Assembly (NCBI GenBank): GCA_025937895.1
Contig: JAICQL010000048.1
Coordinates: 1-41,787, forward strand
Direction of reading: 5' to 3'
DNA from: Polyangiaceae bacterium
Lineage (GTDB): Bacteria > Myxococcota_A > Polyangia > Polyangiales > Polyangiaceae
DNA length: 41,787 nucleotides
The notes under the pieces were generated by a model that made no database searches, was not told the DNA's origin, and saw only the letters and a list, made by a program, of their open reading frames with translations. The translations under genes and the position numbers were made by a program. Of this stretch, positions 15,441 through 21,857 are shown piece after piece (position 1 is the first letter of the stretch; each line of letters starts with the position of its first letter).

Positions 15441-16268
15441 TCAGTCCTCACCGCTGATCTTCAAGCCGGGGCGCTGGACGGCGGTCACGTTGTCCGCGGC
15501 AGGCGAGCCGCCCACGTACAGAAACTTCAGCTTGCGCAGGCGCGCGAGGGGGGCCAGATCGCTCACCCGCGTGCGCTTGATGCTGAGCCGCTCGAGGCTG
15601 GTCAGGGACGCGAGCGGGCTGATGTCATCGACGGGCGTGTCGTCGAGCTGCAGCTCCGTCAGCTTGGTCATGCCCTTCAGGGGCGTGAGGTCGCGCACCT
15701 GGGTGCGGCCCAGATCCAGGCGGTCCATCGCCCGCATGCCCTTGAGCGGGGTGAGCACGGACACCTTGTTCGCCGAGGCGCGCAGCCCCTCGAGCAAGGT
15801 GAGCGAGGCGATGGGCGTGAGATCCGACAGCTCCCCACCGGCCAGATACAGGTGGCGCAGGTTGGTCAGCTGCGGGAACGCGCAGGGATCGAGGTAATCC
15901 ACCGGCTTGCCCCCGCGGGTCAGGTCCACGCTGCGCACCTTCTTCAGGTCCGCCGTCGTGAGCTCGCCCTCGGCCTTGCCGGCCTTGCGCCGCACCTCCG
16001 CCTCCAGCGCCGGATCATTGAAGGCCACCCTGGGCGGCTTGGGGCAATCGATCAGCTTGGGCGCCGCCGCTTTCTCGCTCCCTTCCGCTGCCTTCTCGGC
16101 GACCTCCGCGGGCGGCGGAGCGGTGGTGGGCACGGGCGCGGGCACCGCCACCGGCGCTGACACGGGCGCGGGGGCTGCGGGCCTGGGTGGATCCTCACAG
16201 GCGGCGAGCAAGCTCACCCCAGCCAGCAGCGAGCCTGCCAGCTGGAGCGAGAGCGGCGAGCGGCGCAT
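15441..16268 (-). CDS. Leucine-rich-repeat lipoprotein
   Basis: 275 aa from the ATG at 16268, which gives a compact signal peptide ending in the lipobox LLAAC; an ATG at 16337 with a weak ribosome site would add 23 residues. A Pro/Ala/Val linker (about 27-60) follows the lipid anchor. After PKLIDCPKPPRVAFNDPALEAEVRRKAG, typical of LRR lipoproteins, come about six 22-residue repeats of the LRR_4/internalin-like type (LTNLRHLYLAGGELSDLTPIASL, LKGMTKLTELQLDDTPVDDISPLASL and so on). These form a curved binding surface. The protein probably sits at the outer membrane or periplasm and binds protein or polysaccharide; the partner is unknown. Confidence 0.85.
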   Translation of the reverse strand: MRRSPLSLQLAGSLLAGVSLLAACEDPPRPAAPAPVSAPVAVPAPVPTTAPPPAEVAEKAAEGSEKAAAPKLIDCPKPPRVAFNDPALEAEVRRKAGKAEGELTTADLKKVRSVDLTRGGKPVDYLDPCAFPQLTNLRHLYLAGGELSDLTPIASLTLLEGLRASANKVSVLTPLKGMRAMDRLDLGRTQVRDLTPLKGMTKLTELQLDDTPVDDISPLASLTSLERLSIKRTRVSDLAPLARLRKLKFLYVGGSPAADNVTAVQRPGLKISGED

Positions 16269-16370
16269 CGGCGAGCGCGCCCCCGCTGCTACCGCCCGCG
16301 TTGACCTTGTCCCGAGCTCCTGCCGCGCCTCTGACATGCCCGGCACTCTCGCAAAGGCCCGAGCCGAGAT

Positions 16371-17006
16371 CTAGCCCCGTCGAGCCCCACGCGCCTCGGC
16401 TCGCTGCGTCAGCCGCGCGCTGAGGCGCTCGCGCACGGCGGGCCACTCACCGCGCAGCAGCGAGAACAGCACCGTGTCGCTCAGGCTGCCGTCGGCGCGG
16501 CGGCGGTGCTGGCGCAAGATGCCCTCCTGCCTGGCGCCCAGGCGCGAGATGGCCGCCCGCGAGCGCTCGTTGCCAATGTCCGTCTTCAGCTCCACCCGCA
16601 CGCAGCCCAGCTGCTCGAAGCAGTACCCCAGCTGCAACAGCTTGGCCGCGCTGTTGACGTGGGTTCGCTGCCAGGCCGGCACGAGCCACGTGCCGCCGAT
16701 CTCCACGGCGGGCAGCCCGCGCTCCAGCAGGCGCAGGCTGGTGCCCCCGACGATCTCTCCAGTGTGCTCCAGACGTGTCACCAGCGGCAGCGCCTCACCT
16801 CGACCCAGGAGCGCCAGGCCCAGCGCCAGCGTGCGGCCCACCTCGCTCGGGTCACGCATGGGATAGGGGATGTACTTCCAGATGCTGGGCGCGGACAGCG
16901 CGACCCGGGTGACCTCCGCCAGCAACGGTTCGCTCAACGGCTCGAGCCGCACGCCATGGCCTGACAAGGTGATGGGAGACAGAAGGACGGGCGATGCTGG
17001 CTGCAT
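16371..17006 (-). CDS. GNAT family N-acetyltransferase (RimJ/RimL-like)
   Basis: 211 aa from the ATG at 17006, with GAGGAGCCCCTTC before it. It has the RimJ/RimL layout: SGHGVRLEPLSEPLLAEV opening, PSIWKYIPYPM, then the beta4 strand EIGGTWLVPAWQRTHVNSAAKLLQLGYCFEQLGCVRVELKTDIGNERSRAAISRLGA, which includes the acetyl-CoA-binding helix region and the Asn-x-x-Ser motif. It moves an acetyl group from acetyl-CoA to an amine, often a protein N-terminus or small molecule. The substrate is unknown. It diverges from a MocR-type regulator with a shared operator, so it may be that regulator's target. Confidence 0.9.
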   Translation of the reverse strand: MQPASPVLLSPITLSGHGVRLEPLSEPLLAEVTRVALSAPSIWKYIPYPMRDPSEVGRTLALGLALLGRGEALPLVTRLEHTGEIVGGTSLRLLERGLPAVEIGGTWLVPAWQRTHVNSAAKLLQLGYCFEQLGCVRVELKTDIGNERSRAAISRLGARQEGILRQHRRRADGSLSDTVLFSLLRGEWPAVRERLSARLTQRAEARGARRG

Positions 17007-17057
17007 GAAGGGGCTCCTCGCGTTCGGTGTCTGTTGCCGTGCAGTGTGTAAGCCCAG

Positions 17058-17102
17058 CTGGTCGAACGACATCGTCCAGATCTGATAATCTGCTTCGACC
17101 AG
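17058..17102. promoter_or_regulatory. Operator/promoter between gnat and mocR
   Basis: A perfect 9-bp inverted repeat, CTGGTCGAA (17058-17066) and TTCGACCAG (17094-17102), ends at the base before the mocR ATG. Nested inside are CAGAT/ATCTG (17077-17081, 17088-17092) and a -10-like GATAAT (17084-17089). A direct repeat gWccagat (17074-17081, 17097-17104) is spaced 23 bp, the kind of site MocR dimers use. No ribosome site precedes the ATG, so the mRNA may be leaderless or nearly so. Confidence 0.6.
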
Positions 17103-18575
17103 ATGCGCTCCCTGCCCCTGCCCGTTCCGCGTGCCCGCGCTCGCGCTGCCACCCCGGGCCGCAGCAGCCGCTGGGCGCCCGTGGCCGAGTCGCTGCGCCA
17201 GGCGCTGGCCAGCGGTACTCGTCAGCCGGGAGAGCTCCTGCCGTCCACGCGCGAGCTGGCGCGTAGCTTCGGCGTGCACCGTCAGACCATCATGGTGGCG
17301 CTCGGTGCGCTCTGCGCCGAGGGCGTGCTGGTGGCGGAGCCGCGGCGCGGCTATCGCGTGGCCCCGCCCGAGCCGGGCCTCGCCGCGCCGCGGGCGGCCG
17401 CGCGCTCGCGGGTGTTTCACTTTCGCGTGCCCGGCGCCACGGACGAGCTGCCGGCGCTGCCGGCGGACATGCGCTACCCGCTGCACGCGGCCACGGCCGA
17501 CCCCGCGCTGCTGCCGATGGCGGAGCTGCGCAGCGCGTACGCGCACGTGCTGGCACGCCACGGCGCCGGCGCGCTCGAGCACGACAGCGAGTGGGGCCAC
17601 GCCGGGCTGCGCCGTGAGCTGATGGGCTACCTGCGCCGGGCGCGCGCACTGCAGCCAGAGAGCTTGCTGGTGAGCAACGGCTCGCAGGAGGCCATCGCGC
17701 TCGCGGCGCAGGCGCTGCTTTCGCCGGGCGATGCTGTAGCCGTGGAAGATCCGGGGTACTTTCCCGCCTGGCAGGCGTTTCGCGCCTGCGGCGCGGTGCT
17801 GCTGCCGGTGCCCGTGGATGAGCAGGGTCTGCGCGTCGACGCACTCGCGCGCCTGCTGGAGCGCCGGCGCGTACGCCTGCTGTATCTGACCCCGCAGCAC
17901 CAGTTTCCCACCACGGTGTTGCTGAGCACGCCCCGCCGCCAGGCGCTGCTCGAGCTGACCCTGGCGCACGGCGTGCCCATCCTGGAGGACGACTACCACC
18001 ACGAGTATCACTTTCGCGGCCCCCCGGTACCGCCGCTCGCAGCCAGCAGCACGGCACCGCACGTGTTGTACGTCGCCAGCCTGTCCAAGCTGGTCGCGCC
18101 CGGCGTACGCGCGGGCATGGTGTGCGGCAGCGCCGAGCTGCTGGGCAGCCTCGCGGCGCGCCGCCGCATCGGCTCGCGCAGCGGCGACGGGGTGACCCAG
18201 GCGGCGCTGGCGGAGTGGATCGCGAGCGGCGGCTTCGAGCGGCACGTGCGCCGCGCGCGCCGCGCGTATGCCGAGCGGCGCTCCGCAGCCCTGCAGCTGC
18301 TGCAGAGCGCCGCGGCCGAGCACCAGCTCGAGCTCACGCCGCCTGCCGGCGGCCTCGCGCTGTGGACGCGCTGGCCCGGATATGACGTGACGGAGCTGGC
18401 GCGGCGCGCGCTCGCGCGTGGGGTCGCGGTGCTGCCCGGCACACTCGCCAGCACCTCCGGACAGAGCGAGGGCATCCGCATCGCGTTTGGCCGGGTGACG
18501 CCGGAGCGCTTTGCCACCGGGCTACGCCTGCTGCTGGCAGAGGCGCGCGCGATGCGGCGGCGCGCGACACGTTAA
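17103..18575 (+). CDS. MocR/PdxR-type GntR regulator with aminotransferase domain
   Basis: 490 aa. The N-terminal GntR winged helix (about 25-90) shows LRQALASGTRQPGELLPSTRELARSFGVHRQTIMVALGALCAEGVL. A fold-type I PLP domain (about 120-485) has SNGSQEAIALAAQALLSPGD, VEDPGYF, ILEDDYHHEY (Asp297, Tyr298) and the PLP-binding Lys329 in YVASLSKLVAPGVRAG. All expected PLP contacts seem to be present. MocR proteins use the aminotransferase domain to sense PLP or amino acids and to control vitamin B6, GABA, taurine or related genes. Being divergent from a GNAT with an operator that includes the start codon, it probably regulates both itself and that gene. The ligand is not predictable here. Confidence 0.93.
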   Translation: MRSLPLPVPRARARAATPGRSSRWAPVAESLRQALASGTRQPGELLPSTRELARSFGVHRQTIMVALGALCAEGVLVAEPRRGYRVAPPEPGLAAPRAAARSRVFHFRVPGATDELPALPADMRYPLHAATADPALLPMAELRSAYAHVLARHGAGALEHDSEWGHAGLRRELMGYLRRARALQPESLLVSNGSQEAIALAAQALLSPGDAVAVEDPGYFPAWQAFRACGAVLLPVPVDEQGLRVDALARLLERRRVRLLYLTPQHQFPTTVLLSTPRRQALLELTLAHGVPILEDDYHHEYHFRGPPVPPLAASSTAPHVLYVASLSKLVAPGVRAGMVCGSAELLGSLAARRRIGSRSGDGVTQAALAEWIASGGFERHVRRARRAYAERRSAALQLLQSAAAEHQLELTPPAGGLALWTRWPGYDVTELARRALARGVAVLPGTLASTSGQSEGIRIAFGRVTPERFATGLRLLLAEARAMRRRATR

Positions 18576-18925
18576 GCGCCGGGCAAACGAGGCGCGCTGC
18601 GCGCGGATCTACCAGTGTCCCGAGGTGACATGGGGCGCCGTGGGGTGGAGGCTCGGCCCAAACCCATGGGCGGACGTGATGGGGACGACGCCGTTCGGTG
18701 GCGAGGCAGTGCTTTACGTGATGGTTCCGGAACCAGCTTCGCGGCTCGTGAAGCCGTGTTGCTCTCACTGCCGAGTGGCTCACACGCCAATCTGCCTCGA
18801 TGGTACCAGCGCGCCCCGAAGGATTGCGCAGCCTTGCTGCAAAGCTACCTGGGAGGTTCGCGAAAGTGCGCGAGCAGAGAGCGGCTGCGCGTTTGGCATG
18901 TGGGTTGCTGAATCGCTGGCGGACC
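18576..18925. other. Intergenic region with a 14-bp palindrome, no gene seen
   Basis: This 350-bp stretch has weaker third-position GC bias than its neighbours, and its open frames look non-coding. It holds one perfect palindrome, tggttccggaacca (18722-18735), a possible regulator site. The VKOR gene follows; an in-frame extension up to 18800 is possible but lacks typical features. Confidence 0.5.
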
Positions 18926-19510
18926 ATGTCACGCTCGCTCGCTGACCGAACCTCTCGTCCGCTCGGCTGGGATTACAACCCATCGAGCTGGGGTCGGCGC
19001 TTGCCACAGGTGCTGGTGGCACTGGTGGGGCTGGCAGCCACGCTGACCCTCTCTCTGTATCAATGGCGCGTGATGCCCGCGCCGTGGGAGCCCTTCTTCG
19101 GCGACGGCAGCCGCGCGCTGCTCGACTCCTGGATCTCGCGCGCGCTGCCGCTCAACGCGACCCTGGGCGTGGCGGTGTACTTCCTGGTGGCGCTGGGCAC
19201 GGTGGCGGGCGGGCGCATGCGCTGGCGCAGCATGCCCTGGCTGACGGTGCTGCTGGGGCTGTGCGTGGTGCCGTTTGCGGTGGCCAGCGTGCTGATGGTC
19301 GGCCTGCAGCCGCTGGTGTTTCACACCTGGTGCACGCTGTGCCTGGTCAACGCCTTCACGGCGGTGCTGCTGGTGGCGCCGGTGCTGAGCGAGGTGCTGG
19401 CCAGCCTGCAGCACGTGCAGCGCGTGGGTCTGGCGGGCGGCTCGGAGTGGCGGGCCTTCTGGGGCCTGGCCCCGCGCTCGCTGCGGCTCGAGCTGCTGAT
19501 GGAGTACTGA
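18926..19510 (+). CDS. Vitamin K epoxide reductase (VKOR)-like membrane protein
   Basis: 194 aa from the ATG at 18926 (weak ribosome site; the frame runs upstream to 18800). Four to five membrane segments at about 29-46, 78-95, 104-125, 118-135 and 138-158. The helix ending FHTWCTLCLVNAF carries the VKOR active-site CxxC (Cys136, Cys139). Bacterial VKORs normally also have a Cys pair in the periplasmic loop that passes electrons to a DsbA-like partner. Here the loop (about 48-75) has none; the only other Cys (113) is in a membrane segment. Thus the fold is VKOR-like but the standard disulfide relay looks incomplete. The C-terminus (WRAFWGLAPRSLRLELLMEY) resembles VKOR/SPW-type membrane proteins. 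It is coupled to the next gene. Confidence 0.75.
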   Translation: MSRSLADRTSRPLGWDYNPSSWGRRLPQVLVALVGLAATLTLSLYQWRVMPAPWEPFFGDGSRALLDSWISRALPLNATLGVAVYFLVALGTVAGGRMRWRSMPWLTVLLGLCVVPFAVASVLMVGLQPLVFHTWCTLCLVNAFTAVLLVAPVLSEVLASLQHVQRVGLAGGSEWRAFWGLAPRSLRLELLMEY

Positions 19511-19512
19511 AG

Positions 19513-19845
19513 GTGGTACCGCAGCTGGTCGCAGCTCTGATCGGTGCGTCTCTGCTGGCGCTGCCGGCGCTGGCGCGGCAAGCCTCGCCGGAGGCGCTGC
19601 TCGCGCAGCTCGGGGGCGCGTTGATCGCCGGCGTGGCGCTGGTGGCAGCCTCGGAGCTGCTGCGCTCGCTGCGCTGGCTGACTGCTACCCTGGGCCTGGC
19701 GCTGGTGACGGGTGAGGCGGTGGTAGGGGCGCGTGGCGTGATCGGGCTGTACGCCGCGCTGGCGGGCACCGCCGTGGTGCTGCTCTCGCTGCTGCCGGGC
19801 TCGCGCCGGCACTTCTTCGCGGGCGGCTGGCGCTCCTTGTTCTAG
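19513..19845 (+). CDS. Small membrane protein after the VKOR-like gene
   Basis: 110 aa from a GTG at 19513, with GGAG 8 nt upstream inside the end of the VKOR-like gene; only 2 bp separate the two frames. Four hydrophobic stretches (about 3-20, 34-46, 53-66, 72-93) and a basic C-terminus. It resembles the SPW-repeat or DoxX-sized membrane proteins that sit next to VKOR-like genes, but no clear signature is visible. A joint membrane complex with the upstream protein is plausible from the coupling. Confidence 0.6.
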   Translation: MVPQLVAALIGASLLALPALARQASPEALLAQLGGALIAGVALVAASELLRSLRWLTATLGLALVTGEAVVGARGVIGLYAALAGTAVVLLSLLPGSRRHFFAGGWRSLF

Positions 19846-19880
19846 CCCAGCTAGACCAAGCACTTCTAGACCAGCACCTT

Positions 19881-21857
19881 TCAGGCGAGCACCGCGCGCT
19901 CCAGCCGCAGCAGCTCGGACACAGACCAGGCCTGAAACGGGCAGCCGCGTGGCTCGTGCGGCGCGGCAGCGTCGGCCAGCTCCGAGACGTGTCCGATGCC
20001 GGCGCTGGCCAGCTGTGCGCATGCGGGCTCGAAGAAGCGGGCCCGGGCCTGCGCCTTGGCCTCGGCAGTGGAGCCGCGGCACTTGACCCAGGCCTCGATG
20101 AAGGGCCCGAGCAACCACGGCCACACCGTGCCCTGATGATAAGCGGAGTCACGCTCGAAGGGCCCGCCGCGGTAGCGAGGCGCGTAGCCCGGCTCGTCCG
20201 GAGCCAGCGAGCGCAGCCCCACCGGAGTCCAGAGCCGTGCCTCGACCAGCTCCAGCACCTGCCGGCAGCGCTCCGGCGGTAGCAGCGGCAGCGGCAAGCC
20301 GCCGGCCGCCAGCACCTGGTTGGGGCGCACCCTCGCATCCACCCGCCCGGGCTCGTGCTCCACGTCGACCACGTCGAACAACCCGCGCTCACCGTTGTCG
20401 AAGCGCGCGGCGAAGCTCTTCAGACCGCGCTGCAGGAGCTCGGCGCTGCCCTGCCCCAGCTGGGCCAGCACGGCCAGCGCGTTGAGCCAGAGCGCTTGCA
20501 CCTCCACCGGCTTGCCCGAGCGCTGCGTGACCACCCAGTCGCCGAGCTTCACGTCCATCCAGGTGAGCTGCACGCCCGGCGCGCCCGCTGCCAGCAGGCC
20601 ATCGGCGCTGGCGCGGATGCCGTGGCGCGTGCCCTTCCGGTAGCCCTGCACGATGGCGCTCACCGCCTGCTCCAGCCGGTTGCGCTCGCTGCTGCTGACC
20701 TGGGCGCCCGGGGCCTGCAGCAGCTCGCCCACGGCCAGCACGTACCAGAGCGCTGCGTCCACCGAGTTGTATTCGGGCTGCTCCGCAGGATCATCCGCGA
20801 AGCGGTTGGGCAACATGCCCTCGGACACCACGGCAGACCACTCCAGCAAGATCTGCCGGGCCACTTGCCAGCCGCGCCTGGCCAGGCACAGGCCGCGCAG
20901 GGCGATGAAGGTGTCGCGGCCCCAGTCGCCGAACCAGGGATAACCGGCGATCACCGTCTGTCCGCTGCCACGACGCACCAGGTACGCGGCGCCCGCTGCC
21001 TCCAGCGGGGTGGCGAAAGCGGCGCGGCGGCGCGCCTCCCGCGCGCGCACCTCGGCCGCGACCTCGTGCGCGCTTCGTCCGGCCAGAAACGCGCGTACCT
21101 GTGGCGTGTCCGCCGCCAGGATCCAGTCTGCGCGCGGGTCCGCCAGATCGAAGCGCAGCACCCCGGGCGAGGCCAGATCTTCCAGGAAGTCGAGGCCCCG
21201 CTCGCGCTCTCGCTCGTACTGAAAGCGGCGATACCAGTCGGGCGCTGCCTGAAAGCGCGCGTTTGCCAGCGAGCACACCGCGGGCAAGCTCGGGTAGGTG
21301 TGAAACACCTGCTGCTCGCCGCTGCCGCTGGCCGCCAGGTTGCACGCGCCGTTTTCCTGATGCAACGCATGGAAGTTGCGGCCCGAGAGCAGCGTGCGCA
21401 CGCACAAGGTGGCCCCCGGCAGCGGGCGACTGGTGCTCCAGCCATGCAGCACGAGGGGCAGGCCGGAGAGCGCGATCACCTCGCGGGTCAGGGTCACGTC
21501 TGCCAGCTGGTGCTCGAAACGAGGCCAGGGCCTGGGGTAGAAGCTGCGCGGCGTGGGCTGCGCTAGACGGGTCACGCCCTCTGCCGCGCTGCCGCTGAAG
21601 CGGTGGCTCGACAGCTCCTGCCGCTGCCCGTCGCGCTCCAGCCACACGGCGCCGTCGTTCACCAGCACGTGACGCCCCGCGGGCGGCTGTGCTGCCACCA
21701 GCAGCAGCGCGTGATAGCGGCGCGTGTTGAGCCCCAGGGTGGTGCCTGAGGCGTAGCCGCCGAGGCCGTCTGCCTCCAGCCACTCGTCCTGCTCGCGCGG
21801 CGTGGACGCAGCACTGTCGAGCTGCAGGGGGCGAGCGCTCGGCTCCGTGTCGTTCAC
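19881..21857 (-). CDS. Amylo-alpha-1,6-glucosidase / glycogen debranching-type enzyme
   Basis: 658 aa from a GTG at 21857 that overlaps the upstream stop (GTGA). The N-terminal beta-sandwich domain (about 20-265) opens with DEWLEADGLGGYASGTTLGLNTRRYHALLL, the hallmark of bacterial and archaeal GDE N-terminal domains. The (alpha/alpha)6 C-terminal domain (about 290-650) has AGYPWFGDWGRDTFIALRGL with its catalytic Asp residues, QPEYNSVDAALWYV and a late GTVWPWLLGPFIEAW motif with a Trp-Pro pair. It hydrolyses alpha-1,6 branch points of glycogen or related glucans in the cytoplasm. It is translationally coupled to the GH63/MGH1-like gene and is the last gene of the NADH dehydrogenase-cyclase run. 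Confidence 0.92.
   Translation of the reverse strand: MNDTEPSARPLQLDSAASTPREQDEWLEADGLGGYASGTTLGLNTRRYHALLLVAAQPPAGRHVLVNDGAVWLERDGQRQELSSHRFSGSAAEGVTRLAQPTPRSFYPRPWPRFEHQLADVTLTREVIALSGLPLVLHGWSTSRPLPGATLCVRTLLSGRNFHALHQENGACNLAASGSGEQQVFHTYPSLPAVCSLANARFQAAPDWYRRFQYERERERGLDFLEDLASPGVLRFDLADPRADWILAADTPQVRAFLAGRSAHEVAAEVRAREARRRAAFATPLEAAGAAYLVRRGSGQTVIAGYPWFGDWGRDTFIALRGLCLARRGWQVARQILLEWSAVVSEGMLPNRFADDPAEQPEYNSVDAALWYVLAVGELLQAPGAQVSSSERNRLEQAVSAIVQGYRKGTRHGIRASADGLLAAGAPGVQLTWMDVKLGDWVVTQRSGKPVEVQALWLNALAVLAQLGQGSAELLQRGLKSFAARFDNGERGLFDVVDVEHEPGRVDARVRPNQVLAAGGLPLPLLPPERCRQVLELVEARLWTPVGLRSLAPDEPGYAPRYRGGPFERDSAYHQGTVWPWLLGPFIEAWVKCRGSTAEAKAQARARFFEPACAQLASAGIGHVSELADAAAPHEPRGCPFQAWSVSELLRLERAVLA

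Noticed and set aside
16371..18323. 650-aa minus-strand open frame
   Set aside because: Only its last 211 residues are a real protein (GNAT); the rest is the antisense of the MocR gene.
18615..18911. 98-aa plus-strand frame
   Set aside because: Low third-position GC compared with neighbours, no ribosome site, no recognisable domain.
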